The translations under genes were made by a program, and so were the position numbers. A stretch of 64,000 nucleotides of DNA, taken from assembly GCF_014297335.1 (NCBI RefSeq), contig NZ_JACOQH010000001.1, positions 1 through 64,000 of the forward strand. Reading direction: 5' to 3'. Numbering within the stretch: position 1 is the stretch's first letter; each line of letters opens with the position of its first letter. Shown here in pieces: positions 25,036-34,194 of the stretch. Source of the DNA: Roseburia_D yibonii (GTDB lineage: Bacteria; Bacillota; Clostridia; Lachnospirales; Lachnospiraceae). The notes beneath the pieces were generated by a model, which searched no databases, was not told the DNA's origin, and saw nothing but the letters and a program-made list of their open reading frames with translations.

Positions 25036-26715
25036 TTATTTGTTATCCAAGTCTTCTTCACAGAACACTTCGCTGATTGCAGCGCCCGGTGCAACCATCG
25101 GCCACACTTTATCGTCACAATTTATGATACAGTCTAATACTACTGGTGTTTTGCTGTCAAGTGCTTTTTGGAAAGCGTCTGTGAACTCTTCCCTCGTCGT
25201 CACCCGTATTCCGGTGGCTCCCATGGCCTCCGCAAGCTTTACAAAATCAACCGAATCGTTTAACACGGTAGCGGAATAACGTGCCTCATAAAATAAATTC
25301 TGCCACTGTCTTACCATTCCAAGTACATGGTTGTTTATCACGACCTGGATCAGCGGTAATTTTTCCCGCACCGCAGTTGCGACCTCATTCATGTTCATCC
25401 GGAAACATCCGTCGCCGGCAATATTTACCACCTGCTTATCCGGATTCGCCACCTGTGCGCCGATCGCTGCGCCAAGTCCGTAGCCCATTGTTCCAAGACC
25501 GCCGGATGTAAGGAGTGTGCGCGGTTTTGCATAGCGGTAATACTGCGCCGTCCACATCTGATGCTGTCCGACCTCGGTGACCATGATCGCCTCACCCTTT
25601 GTCATCCGATAGACCTGCTCTACGATATACGGTCCGCTCAAGCCTTCCGGATGATAGGTGAGCGGATATTTCTCCTTATATGCCAGGATATGATCCATCC
25701 ATTCTTTGTGCTCCATCGGCGCAAGCTGTGCATTCAGTCTGCCAAGGATCTCCTTCACATCTCCGATCACACTTGCTGTCACCACGATATTTTTGTTGAT
25801 CTCCGCCGGATCCACATCCAGCTGCAGGATCTTTGCCTGATTGGCGAATTTCTTCGCATTTCCGAGTACACGGTCACTGAAGCGCACGCCGATCGCGATC
25901 AGAAGATCGCACTCACTGACACCGTAATTCGATGTCTTGGTTCCATGCATGCCAAGCATTCCGGTATACCGCGGATCGGTACCGTCGAATGCTCCTTTTC
26001 CCATCAGGGAATCGCAGACCGGTGCGTCAATCTTATCTACAAATTCGCGCAGATCCTCGCTCGCGCCGGAGATCACTGCTCCGCCACCGACAAATACATA
26101 CGGTTTTTTTGCTTCCCGGATCAGCTTTAACGCGGTCTGCAGATCCTCTTCCGTGATCCGCCCGGTGTCTCTTTGTACTGCCACAGGTTCTTTTGCCTGA
26201 TACTCCGTCTTCTGTGCCGTGACATCCTTCGGAATATCCACAAGCACCGGACCCGGTCTGCCTTTTTTCGCGATCTCAAAGGCTTTCCGGATCGTATCCG
26301 CAAGTTTTGTAACGTCTTTTACGATATAGTTGTGCTTTGTGATCGGCATGGTAACACCGGCAATGTCGATCTCCTGAAAACTGTCTTTTCCAAGGAGCGG
26401 TACACCGACATTACAGGTGATCGCCACGATCGGCACCGAGTCCATATACGCGGTCGCGATCCCGGTGACCAGATTGGTCGCGCCCGGTCCCGATGTTGCA
26501 AGACACACACCGACTTTTCCGGTACTTCTCGCATAGCCGTCCGCAGCGTGAGAAGCTCCCTGCTCGTGGGAGGTCAGCACATGCCTGATTTCATTTTTAT
26601 GCTTATATAATTCATCATATACATTTAAAATTGCGCCGCCCGGATACCCGAATACGGTATCCACGCCCTGTTCTTTCAAACATTCTATTACGATCTGCGC
26701 ACCTGTCAACTGCAT
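25036..26715 (-). CDS. ilvB: Acetolactate synthase, catalytic subunit
   Basis: A 559-residue thiamine-diphosphate enzyme making acetolactate or acetohydroxybutyrate for branched-chain amino acids. The N-terminal domain has DTVFGYPGGAILNVYDEL with the catalytic Glu in TSHEQGASHAADGYAR. The ThDP-binding region is GDGCFRMNMNEVATAV followed by VINNHVLGMV. FAD-domain sequence is present in the middle. No regulatory subunit (ilvN) is in this operon, so a small subunit must be encoded elsewhere or the enzyme works without one. The gap to ilvD is about 35 nt. Confidence 0.95.
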   Translation of the reverse strand: MQLTGAQIVIECLKEQGVDTVFGYPGGAILNVYDELYKHKNEIRHVLTSHEQGASHAADGYARSTGKVGVCLATSGPGATNLVTGIATAYMDSVPIVAITCNVGVPLLGKDSFQEIDIAGVTMPITKHNYIVKDVTKLADTIRKAFEIAKKGRPGPVLVDIPKDVTAQKTEYQAKEPVAVQRDTGRITEEDLQTALKLIREAKKPYVFVGGGAVISGASEDLREFVDKIDAPVCDSLMGKGAFDGTDPRYTGMLGMHGTKTSNYGVSECDLLIAIGVRFSDRVLGNAKKFANQAKILQLDVDPAEINKNIVVTASVIGDVKEILGRLNAQLAPMEHKEWMDHILAYKEKYPLTYHPEGLSGPYIVEQVYRMTKGEAIMVTEVGQHQMWTAQYYRYAKPRTLLTSGGLGTMGYGLGAAIGAQVANPDKQVVNIAGDGCFRMNMNEVATAVREKLPLIQVVINNHVLGMVRQWQNLFYEARYSATVLNDSVDFVKLAEAMGATGIRVTTREEFTDAFQKALDSKTPVVLDCIINCDDKVWPMVAPGAAISEVFCEEDLDNK

Positions 26716-26750
26716 CTATGCTTCCTCGCTTTCTAACCCCTTTTTCCCTT

Positions 26751-28430
26751 TTAGTTCTCTCCTGTTCCCGGAACCTGAAGGATCGCGCCACGGTTACCGG
26801 ATGTAACCATTGCCGCATAACGTGCCAGATAGCCGGTCTTTACCTTTGGCTCTCTCGGCTGCCATTTTGCTTTTCTTGCCGCAAGCTCCTCATCGGAAAC
26901 AGCAAGTTCGAGTGTCATCTTCGGAATGTTGATCTTAATGATATCTCCTTCCTCTACAAGCGCGATCGGGCCGCCGACTGCTGCTTCCGGTGAGACATGA
27001 CCGATGGAAGCTCCACGGCTCGCGCCGGAAAATCTTCCGTCCGTGATAAGCGCTACTGAAGATCCGAGTCCCATTCCCGCGATCGCGGAAGTCGGATTTA
27101 ACATCTCACGCATACCAGGGCCGCCTTTCGGTCCCTCATAACGGATCACAACAACATCTCCGGCAACGATCTTACCGCCCTTGATGGCAGCAATCGCGTC
27201 TTCCTCACAGTCAAATACGCGCGCCGGTCCTTCATGTACCATCATCTCATCGCAGACTGCGGAACGTTTTACCACGCCGCCGTCCGGTGCAAGATTTCCC
27301 TTTAATACGGCAAGTCCGCCGGTCTTGCTGTACGGATTGTCAAGCGGTCTTATCACTTCCGGATTCTTGTTTTCCGCATCCGCGATATTTTCTCCTACGG
27401 TCTTTCCGGTCACGGTCATACAATCGGTATGTAACAGCCCTGCGTCCGCAAGCTCCTTCATAACCGCGTAAACACCGCCCGCCTCATTTAAGTCTTCCAT
27501 GTAAGTCGGGCCTGCCGGCGCAAGATGACAGAGGTTCGGTGTCTTTTCACTGATCGGATTTGCAAAAGAAATATCAAAATCAAAACCTACCTCATGCGCG
27601 ATCGCCGGAAGATGTAACATACTGTTGGTAGAACATCCTAACGCCATGTCTACGGTCAGCGCGTTTAAGATCGCATCCTTAGTCATGATATCTCTCGGAC
27701 GGATGTTTTTGCGGTACATATCCATAACCGCCATACCCGCATGCTTTGCGAGTTTGATACGCTCTGAATATACCGCCGGGATCGTTCCGTTTCCACGCAG
27801 TCCCATACCGAGCGCTTCGGTCAGGCAGTTCATGGAGTTTGCGGTATACATTCCGGAACAGGAACCGCAGGTCGGACATACTTTCTCCTCAAATTCTCTT
27901 ACGTCGTCCTCGGACATGGTTCCCGCCGCATAAGAGCCTACCGCCTCAAACATGGAAGAAAGACTTCTCTTCTGTCCCTTTACATGTCCCGCTAACATCG
28001 GGCCGCCGGATACAAATACCGTCGGCACATTGATTCTTGCCGCAGCCATCAAAAGTCCCGGTACGTTCTTGTCGCAGTTCGGCACCATGACAAGCGCGTC
28101 AAACTGATGTGCCTGTGCCATACACTCGGTGGAGTCCGCGATCAGATCTCTGGTCACAAGTGAATATTTCATTCCGATGTGTCCCATGGCGATTCCGTCG
28201 CATACCGCGATCGCCGGAAATACAACCGGGACGCCGCCTGCTTCCGCAACGCCCAGTTTAACTGCATTTACAATTTTATCCAGATTCATATGGCCCGGTA
28301 CGATCTCATTATAGGAGCTTACGATACCAACCATCGGCTTTTTCATTTCTTCTTCTGTGAAGCCAAGTGCATTGAAAAGGCTTCGATGCGGTGCCTGCTG
28401 CATTCCGCATTTTACATTATCACTTTTCAT
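26751..28430 (-). CDS. ilvD: Dihydroxy-acid dehydratase
   Basis: A 559-residue iron-sulfur dehydratase, the shared third step of valine and isoleucine synthesis. Cluster-ligand cysteines are visible in PNCDKNVPG and CPTCGSCSGMYTANSM. The C-terminal active-site stretch LITDGRFSGASRGASIGHVS is intact. I start at the ATG at 28430 behind AAAGGAA; the upstream in-frame ATG at 28457 has no ribosome site. It sits between leuB and ilvB and should be co-transcribed with both. Confidence 0.96.
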   Translation of the reverse strand: MKSDNVKCGMQQAPHRSLFNALGFTEEEMKKPMVGIVSSYNEIVPGHMNLDKIVNAVKLGVAEAGGVPVVFPAIAVCDGIAMGHIGMKYSLVTRDLIADSTECMAQAHQFDALVMVPNCDKNVPGLLMAAARINVPTVFVSGGPMLAGHVKGQKRSLSSMFEAVGSYAAGTMSEDDVREFEEKVCPTCGSCSGMYTANSMNCLTEALGMGLRGNGTIPAVYSERIKLAKHAGMAVMDMYRKNIRPRDIMTKDAILNALTVDMALGCSTNSMLHLPAIAHEVGFDFDISFANPISEKTPNLCHLAPAGPTYMEDLNEAGGVYAVMKELADAGLLHTDCMTVTGKTVGENIADAENKNPEVIRPLDNPYSKTGGLAVLKGNLAPDGGVVKRSAVCDEMMVHEGPARVFDCEEDAIAAIKGGKIVAGDVVVIRYEGPKGGPGMREMLNPTSAIAGMGLGSSVALITDGRFSGASRGASIGHVSPEAAVGGPIALVEEGDIIKINIPKMTLELAVSDEELAARKAKWQPREPKVKTGYLARYAAMVTSGNRGAILQVPGTGEN

Positions 28431-28472
28431 CTCTTTTATTTCCTTTCTCTCTATCATAAAACGCTGGAGTTT

Positions 28473-29573
28473 CTACACACGCTCCGCGATCAGATCACCC
28501 ATCTGCTCTGTTCCGACTTCTCTGACCGAAGCACGTTTTTCCGCTTCCTGCGGCATAATATCGATCGTGCGGTATCCCTCTTTTAACACCTGTTTTACCG
28601 CCTGTTCAATGGCATCCGCCTCTTTATCCAGATCAAGGGAGTAACGGAGCATCATTGCTGCGCTCAAAATGGTCGCGATCGGATTTGCGATCCCTTTTCC
28701 CGCAATGTCCGGCGCGGATCCGCCGCTCGGCTCATACAGTCCGAATTTGGTGTCATTTAAACTTGCAGAGGAGAGCATTCCGATCGATCCGGTCACCATA
28801 CTTGCTTCATCGGATAAGATGTCTCCAAACATATTCTCTGTTAAAATAACATCAAACTGGCGCGGGTCTTTTACCAGCTGCATTGCACAGTTGTCAACCA
28901 GCATATGCTCATATGTAACCTCCGGGTAGTCCTTTGCCACTTCTTCCACGATCTTTCTCCAGAGTCTGGAAGAATCAAGCACATTTGCCTTATCCACGGA
29001 AGTCACTTTTTTTCTGCGCTTCATTGCGATGTCAAAGCCGCGTTTTGCAATTCTCCGGATCTCATTTTCATTATAGGAAAGGGTATCAACCGCTGTGACC
29101 ACACCGTCCACTTCTTTTGTCTCGCGTGCGCCGAAATACAGTCCACCGGTCAGCTCCCGCATGATCATCATGTCAAAACCGTCTCCGATAATATCATCCC
29201 GAAGCGGGCACGCTGCCTTTAATTCCTCGTAAAGATACGCCGGTCTCAAGTTCGCAAACAGATTTAAGGATTTGCGCAGTTTCAAAAGCCCTGCCTCCGG
29301 TCTGAGTTCCGGTGCCAGCTTATACCACGGTGAGGTGGATGTATTTCCACCGATCGATCCCATCAGCACCGCATCCGATGCCTTTGCCTGTGCGATCGCC
29401 TCATCGGTAAGCGGAACGCCTGTCGCGTCAATGGAACAGCCGCCCATCAAAATGTCTGTATATACAAACTCATGTCCGTATGTTCTGCCAATTTTATCCA
29501 ATACTTTTTTTGCTTCTCTTACGATCTCCGGTCCGATTCCGTCACCGGAAATAACTCCAACCTTACACTTCAT
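28473..29573 (-). CDS. leuB: 3-isopropylmalate dehydrogenase
   Basis: A 366-residue NAD-dependent dehydrogenase of leucine synthesis. It has GVISGDGIGPEIV at the start, the substrate-binding Arg cluster around LLKLRKSLNLFANLRPAYLY, and the metal/nucleotide region TENMFGDILSDEASMVTGSIG and EPSGGSAPDIAGKGIANP. The start at 29573 follows GAAAGGAAG. It is the first gene of the operon, with a promoter about 60 bp upstream; leuA, leuC and leuD are not in the window. Confidence 0.96.
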   Translation of the reverse strand: MKCKVGVISGDGIGPEIVREAKKVLDKIGRTYGHEFVYTDILMGGCSIDATGVPLTDEAIAQAKASDAVLMGSIGGNTSTSPWYKLAPELRPEAGLLKLRKSLNLFANLRPAYLYEELKAACPLRDDIIGDGFDMMIMRELTGGLYFGARETKEVDGVVTAVDTLSYNENEIRRIAKRGFDIAMKRRKKVTSVDKANVLDSSRLWRKIVEEVAKDYPEVTYEHMLVDNCAMQLVKDPRQFDVILTENMFGDILSDEASMVTGSIGMLSSASLNDTKFGLYEPSGGSAPDIAGKGIANPIATILSAAMMLRYSLDLDKEADAIEQAVKQVLKEGYRTIDIMPQEAEKRASVREVGTEQMGDLIAERV

Positions 29574-29629
29574 GGAATTTCTACTTCCTTTCTCATTCAA
29601 GACTTTTCTCTGATATGCTTAATAGTTAT

Positions 29630-29658
29630 ACTATATAGTATTTCTGCGTTTATTTCAA
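29630..29658 (-). promoter_or_regulatory. Promoter of the leuB-ilvD-ilvB-serC-serA operon
   Basis: Minus-strand TTGAAA (29653-29658), 17-bp spacer, TATAGT (29630-29635). The leader to the leuB start is only about 50 nt, too short for a T-box. Confidence 0.65.
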
Positions 29659-29740
29659 TAAGCGTATCTATTCTTGTTTTTTATATTTGATATGCTTTGC
29701 GGTTATAGAAAGGCTTTTTTCTATTATTTCATCTTATAGA

Positions 29741-29784
29741 AAAACAGGCCGGCTTTCCTTTCGGGGAATCCGCCCTGCTTTTTT
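29741..29784 (-). terminator. Terminator after the chemotaxis receptor gene
   Basis: An interrupted stem CAGG-CCGG / CCG-CCCTG (29745-29777) with TTTTT on the minus strand and TTTTTT on the plus strand, just past the stop at 29797. Confidence 0.75.
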
Positions 29785-29796
29785 ATGATCCGTTAC

Positions 29797-31110
29797 TTAA
29801 AATCTTTCTTCGACTTCCTGTTTTAACTGTTTTACGCCGACTTTCTGTATGCCGGAAACCAGATCTTTCGCCACATTCGTGATACGGTTGGTCGAGCTCT
29901 TGCACTGTGCTACGATCGCTTCCACTTCATTCATGGAATCCAGAGTCTCTCTTGCGCTCTGCGTATTTTCCTCTGCGGTCTGCGTGAGGGTCACGATTCC
30001 CTCTTCCATCGCATTCTTATGTTCGTTTAATTCATCCACTTCCGTTCCGATGCCGTGGATGGAATCACTCACAAGCGCGATCTCCTGGTTCAGTGACGCA
30101 AAGATGCTCTCTGTCTCATGGATTTTTTTGTTCTGCTCCTCAAACGCCTGGGAAACTTTTTCTGTGATGTCCACGCTGACATTGGAATTCTCGATCAGGG
30201 TATTGACGATCGCATTGATCTTCTCCGAAGATTCCCGTGACTGATCTGCAAGTGTACGAATCTCCTCCGCAACGACCGCGAAACCTTTTCCCTGTTCTCC
30301 CGCGCGCGCCGCCTCAATACTTGCGTTTAACGCAAGAAGGTTGGTCTGGCTGGAAATTCCCGCGATGATCTCGGTTACCGTGCGGATCTGCATTGCAGAC
30401 TGGTTGGTCAGATCTGTCTGGCTGCGGACATTTTCCACTGCCGCACTGTTATCCTTACTGATCGTTACAAGTTCCCGCATGATATTTTCCGCTTCTTCGT
30501 TGCAGGATTTCATTTTTCCGGCGCTCTCCACGAGCACATCGATATTCTGCGCGATCGTTTCCACCGCCTGGCTGATGTTCATGATCTTCTGCTCGATATC
30601 CCTGGTCTTATCTGCCTGTGCCGCTGTATTATCGGTAATGGAGTTTACTTTTCCGCTGACGCGTTCCACAGAATCCGACATATTTCCAAATGATTCCTGA
30701 AAATCTCCGGATACTTCCTCCAATTCCGCTGTCGCCGTGCGGATCTGGTTTACTACCTGCGCAAAAGATGTGATCATCTCATTTGCGGAACGCGCCATCT
30801 CTCCAAGCGCGTCATCCCGCTGTAAGAGCGCATTATCCTGCTCCATATGGTCATCGCCCATTTCTTCCATATGTTTGACCATAAAGCGGATCTTTCCGGT
30901 CGCTGCCCTTACTGCTGCCACTACTCCGCCGATCATCGCAAGGATCACAACAAGCAGGATCACGTTCGCCACAAGACTGCTCAACGTTCCCTTCTGTACC
31001 AGATACATCACGCCCATATTTATCAGCCACAATACTACAAACGGCAATGCACAGACACAAGCCAGTTTGCCCAGCATTGCCGTCTTTTCCTGTTCTTTTC
31101 CGGTATTCAT
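29797..31110 (-). CDS. Methyl-accepting chemotaxis protein with almost no external domain
   Basis: A 437-residue chemoreceptor. Two membrane segments (about residues 14-38 and 46-68) are separated by fewer than ten residues, so there is essentially no extracellular sensor. A HAMP-like segment follows, then a long coiled-coil signalling domain whose hairpin tip includes GKGFAVVAEEIRTLADQS, the CheA/CheW contact region. Adaptation sites are probably the Glu/Gln pairs flanking the tip. It may sense membrane state, proton motive force or a cytoplasmic partner; that is inference. Its presence suggests a motile organism. The gene stands alone with its own terminator. Confidence 0.93.
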   Translation of the reverse strand: MNTGKEQEKTAMLGKLACVCALPFVVLWLINMGVMYLVQKGTLSSLVANVILLVVILAMIGGVVAAVRAATGKIRFMVKHMEEMGDDHMEQDNALLQRDDALGEMARSANEMITSFAQVVNQIRTATAELEEVSGDFQESFGNMSDSVERVSGKVNSITDNTAAQADKTRDIEQKIMNISQAVETIAQNIDVLVESAGKMKSCNEEAENIMRELVTISKDNSAAVENVRSQTDLTNQSAMQIRTVTEIIAGISSQTNLLALNASIEAARAGEQGKGFAVVAEEIRTLADQSRESSEKINAIVNTLIENSNVSVDITEKVSQAFEEQNKKIHETESIFASLNQEIALVSDSIHGIGTEVDELNEHKNAMEEGIVTLTQTAEENTQSARETLDSMNEVEAIVAQCKSSTNRITNVAKDLVSGIQKVGVKQLKQEVEERF

Positions 31111-31176
31111 ACAAAATCCCCCTTATCCTATGTTCTTTTTACTTATTTTATCAGAAAATCCGGCTTTGCGAAAGCC

Positions 31177-31218
31177 CAAAAAACAAAAGAGACCCGGGGC
31201 AGCTGCCTCAAGTCTCTG
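31177..31218 (-). terminator. Terminator after yajC
   Basis: An AGAGAC/GTCTCT stem with an inner GGCAGCTGCC palindrome, followed by TTTTGTTTTTT on the minus strand, directly after the yajC stop. Confidence 0.8.
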
Positions 31219-31230
31219 TTTGACTGCCCA

Positions 31231-31590
31231 TTATTTCTCAGCCTTTTTGTCCTTCTTATCCGCTTTTTTGTCTGTCTTGTCCACAACAGCCTCTTCCGGC
31301 TTTTCTACTGCCGCGATCGCAGCTCTCTGCATCGGAATACGGCAGTTCTTGTTGTTACCAAATTCAATGATCACTGTGTCATCTGAGATATCGATGACTA
31401 CACCATAAAATCCGCTGGTTGTAAGAACCGTATCGCCAACTGCGAGCTCGGAAAGCATGGCGTCCTTACGCTGCTGTTCCTTCTTCTGCGGACGAATCAT
31501 CATAAAATACATCAGTACAAAGATAAGTATCAGCCAGAAAATCATAAAACTCATCGAGCCGGTACCTGTTGCTTCTGCTAAAATAGACAT
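31231..31590 (-). CDS. yajC: Preprotein translocase subunit YajC
   Basis: A 119-residue membrane protein accessory to the Sec-SecDF export complex. One N-terminal membrane segment (MSFMIFWLILIFVLMYFMMI) is followed by the family signature RPQKKEQQRK and a small beta domain with GDTVLTTSGFYGVVIDISDD. A Lys-rich tail (repeats of KKADK type) ends the protein. It lies after tgt, the usual bacterial order, but has its own promoter; secD and secF are not in the window. Confidence 0.95.
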   Translation of the reverse strand: MSILAEATGTGSMSFMIFWLILIFVLMYFMMIRPQKKEQQRKDAMLSELAVGDTVLTTSGFYGVVIDISDDTVIIEFGNNKNCRIPMQRAAIAAVEKPEEAVVDKTDKKADKKDKKAEK

Positions 31591-31652
31591 TGCATTTTTC
31601 CTCCTAAAATCACCATATAAATTGCTTCCTGTCTCTTTGAAGCGCTCCTATT

Positions 31653-31681
31653 ATTCTACACAAAGTTGTCTGCCACATCAA
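31653..31681 (-). promoter_or_regulatory. Promoter of yajC
   Basis: Minus-strand TTGATG (31676-31681), 17-bp spacer, TAGAAT (31653-31658), in the 122-bp gap between tgt and yajC. Confidence 0.6.
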
Positions 31682-31712
31682 GTGGTTTTCCATTTTTTCA
31701 TAGAAATTTTAC

Positions 31713-32849
31713 TTATTTACCATCCATCTGGCTCATACCGTAAAGTTTTTCATCCATATAGGACGCATATCTGCCGGCGTCAATGGCATCCCGGATCTCT
31801 TCCATCATCGTATTGTAAAAATACAGGTTATGCATCACACATAAACGCATGCCGAGCATCTCCTTCGCCTTTAACAGATGGCGGATATATGCCCTGCTGT
31901 ATCTGCGGCATGCCGGACATCCGCAGCCCTCCTCGATCGGTCTGTCGTCCAGTTCAAAACGCTGGTTAAACAGGTTTAATTTTCCCTGATTGGTGTAGAC
32001 ATGTCCGTGTCTTCCGTTTCTTGTCGGATATACGCAGTCAAAGAAATCCACCCCGCGCGCAACACCCTCCAGGATATTTGCAGGCGTTCCCACACCCATA
32101 AGGTACGTCGGCTTGTTCTCCGGCAAATGCGGAACCGTGACATCCAGGATATGATACATCTGCTCATGTGTCTCTCCTACTGCAAGTCCTCCTACCGCAT
32201 ATCCGTCAAGATCCATCTCCGTGATCCGCTTCGCGTGGTCGATACGGATATCCTCAAGAACTGCTCCCTGATTGATCCCGAACAACATCTGGTTCTTGTT
32301 GATCGTATCCTCAAGTCCGTTCAACCGCTGCATCTCCGTCTTGCAGCGCGCAAGCCATCTGGTCGTACGCGCCACTGAATTTTCCACATAATTCCGGTCA
32401 GCCAGCGCCGGCGGGCACTCATCAAACGCCATTGCGATCGTAGACGCAAGATTGGACTGGATCTGCATACTCTGCTCCGGTCCCATAAAGATCTTCCTTC
32501 CGTCCACATGCGAGTGGAAATATACCCCCTCTTCTTTGATCTTTCTTAAATCCGCGAGGGAAAACACCTGAAATCCGCCGGAATCGGTAAGGATTGGCTT
32601 GTTCCAGACCATAAATTTATGCAGACCACCCAGTTTTTTTACAATTTCATCCCCCGGTCTCACATGAAGATGATAGGTATTGGACAGCTCCACCTGTGTC
32701 TTTAACTGTTCGAGATCCTCGGTGGAAACCGCTCCCTTGATCGCCGCGGCAGTACCTACATTCATAAACACCGGTGTCTGTATATCGCCATGCACGGTAT
32801 GAAGCACGCCCCGCTTCGCCCGTCCGTCTTTTTTTAATAACTCGTACAT
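31713..32849 (-). CDS. tgt: tRNA-guanine transglycosylase
   Basis: A 378-residue enzyme that swaps guanine-34 for preQ1 in GUN-anticodon tRNAs on the way to queuosine. The catalytic Asp stretch DSGGFQVFSLADLRKI is near residue 89, with GLAVGETHEQM and the second catalytic Asp in GVDFFDCVYPTRNGRHG. The zinc site is CGCPACRRYSRAYIRHL with a later His. The length is normal. The start at 32849 follows AAGGAG. A promoter lies upstream, back to back with that of aroC. Confidence 0.97.
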   Translation of the reverse strand: MYELLKKDGRAKRGVLHTVHGDIQTPVFMNVGTAAAIKGAVSTEDLEQLKTQVELSNTYHLHVRPGDEIVKKLGGLHKFMVWNKPILTDSGGFQVFSLADLRKIKEEGVYFHSHVDGRKIFMGPEQSMQIQSNLASTIAMAFDECPPALADRNYVENSVARTTRWLARCKTEMQRLNGLEDTINKNQMLFGINQGAVLEDIRIDHAKRITEMDLDGYAVGGLAVGETHEQMYHILDVTVPHLPENKPTYLMGVGTPANILEGVARGVDFFDCVYPTRNGRHGHVYTNQGKLNLFNQRFELDDRPIEEGCGCPACRRYSRAYIRHLLKAKEMLGMRLCVMHNLYFYNTMMEEIRDAIDAGRYASYMDEKLYGMSQMDGK

Positions 32850-32890
32850 AAGATCTCCTTTTTCTTTTATTGCTCAGTCGTCTGTTTCTT

Positions 32891-32919
32891 ATTATAGCGG
32901 CTTCCCCCAAAAATGTACA
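32891..32919 (-). promoter_or_regulatory. Promoter of tgt
   Basis: Minus-strand TGTACA (32914-32919), 17-bp spacer, TATAAT (32891-32896), about 42 bp before tgt. Confidence 0.6.
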
Positions 32920-32952
32920 GAACAAAATCCCCGTTCATTTTTGATTTTCCGG

Positions 32953-32981
32953 TTGTCTTTCTTTTCCAAATCCTCTATACT
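32953..32981 (+). promoter_or_regulatory. Promoter of aroC
   Basis: TTGTCT (32953-32958), 17-bp spacer, TATACT (32976-32981), about 39 bp before the aroC start. Confidence 0.65.
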
Positions 32982-33019
32982 TAAAATTATTGTATTATTA
33001 TAGAAAACAGGAGGACATC

Positions 33020-34123
33020 ATGGCAGGTTCAACGTTTGGAAATATATTTAAGATCACAACCTGGGGAGAATCCCACGGCAAAGGTGTCGGCGTCGTTGTA
33101 GACGGCTGTCCGGCAGGACTTCCTCTTTCCGAGGCAGATATCCAGGTCTATCTGGATCGTAGAAAACCGGGACAGTCAAAATTCACCACCCCGCGTAAGG
33201 AGGACGATGCGGTCGAGATCCTTTCCGGTGTCTTTGAGGGTAAGACCACCGGCACGCCGATCTCGCTGGTTGTTTTTAACAAGAACCAGCAGTCAAGGGA
33301 TTACAGTGAGATCGCGTCCTACTACCGTCCGGGACATGCTGATTATACCTTTGACGCAAAATACGGTTTCCGGGATTACCGGGGCGGCGGACGTTCCTCC
33401 GGCAGAGAGACGATCGGACGTGTTGCCGCAGGTGCCATCGCCTGCAAGATCTTAGACACGCTCGGCATCCACATTCTGACTTATACCAGATCCATCGGTC
33501 CCGTTGCGGTCGATATGTCACGTTTTTCCAAAGATGAGATCAAAAATAACGCGCTTGCGATGCCGGATAAGGACGCTGCCGAAAAAGCTGCCTCCTACCT
33601 GGAAACATGCATAAGTGAGCAGAATTCTTCCGGCGGAGTCGTTGAATGCGTGATCACGGGAATGCCTGCCGGTATCGGCGATCCGGTCTTCGAAAAGCTG
33701 GATGCCAACCTCGCCAAAGCCATTCTTTCCATCGGTGCGGTCAAGGGCTTTGAGATCGGGGACGGTTTTGACGCAGCCACCGCTACCGGTCTTTCCAACA
33801 ACGATGCCTTCTGTCTTGACGCAGACGGTTCTGTCTCCAAAAAGACCAATCACGCCGGCGGTGTGCTTGGCGGAATGAGCGACGGAAGCCCGGTCATCTT
33901 CCGCGCAGCGATAAAGCCGACACCTTCCATTGCTTCCACGCAGCAAACGGTAAACAAAGCAGGCGAAGAGATCCAGATCCAGATCAAAGGACGCCATGAT
34001 CCGATTATCGTACCGCGCGCCGTTGTCGTGGTGGAGTCCATGGCTGCGCTCATGGTCACCGATCTGCTTTTGTCCAATCTTGGTGCCCGCATGGAGTATC
34101 TGGAAAAGATTTACAACGTTTAA
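33020..34123 (+). CDS. aroC: Chorismate synthase
   Basis: A 367-residue FMN-dependent enzyme that makes chorismate from EPSP, the last shikimate step. Signatures are TTWGESHGKGVGVVVDGCPA near the start, YRGGGRSSGRETIGRVAAG in the middle, and KGRHDPIIVPRAVVVVE near the end. The start at 33020 follows CAGGAGGA; a longer in-frame start at 32990 lies over the promoter's initiation region. It is one of only three plus-strand genes here and is monocistronic between its promoter and terminator. Confidence 0.97.
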   Translation: MAGSTFGNIFKITTWGESHGKGVGVVVDGCPAGLPLSEADIQVYLDRRKPGQSKFTTPRKEDDAVEILSGVFEGKTTGTPISLVVFNKNQQSRDYSEIASYYRPGHADYTFDAKYGFRDYRGGGRSSGRETIGRVAAGAIACKILDTLGIHILTYTRSIGPVAVDMSRFSKDEIKNNALAMPDKDAAEKAASYLETCISEQNSSGGVVECVITGMPAGIGDPVFEKLDANLAKAILSIGAVKGFEIGDGFDAATATGLSNNDAFCLDADGSVSKKTNHAGGVLGGMSDGSPVIFRAAIKPTPSIASTQQTVNKAGEEIQIQIKGRHDPIIVPRAVVVVESMAALMVTDLLLSNLGARMEYLEKIYNV

Positions 34124-34155
34124 AAAATCTGTCTTAAAACATTGTTTACAAAAAA

Positions 34156-34194
34156 AGACCACAGGACACGAAACCGTGTTCTGTGATCTTTTTT
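34156..34194. terminator. Bidirectional terminator between aroC and the 34193 gene
   Basis: A long imperfect stem (GACCACAG-GACACG paired with CGTGTTCTGTGATC) flanked by an A-run on the left and T6 on the right. It serves aroC on plus and the long minus-strand operon. Confidence 0.85.

Noticed and set aside
28656..29222. Plus-strand open frames over leuB
   Set aside because: Shadows of leuB; composition and lack of start signals do not support genes.
29574..29796. Possible T-box or other riboswitch ahead of leuB
   Set aside because: The promoter lies only about 50 nt before leuB, and I find no T-box specifier stem or antiterminator sequence.
33518..34162. Minus-strand open frame of over 200 codons over aroC
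   Set aside because: It is the antisense of a well-defined chorismate synthase gene and shows no recognisable domain.
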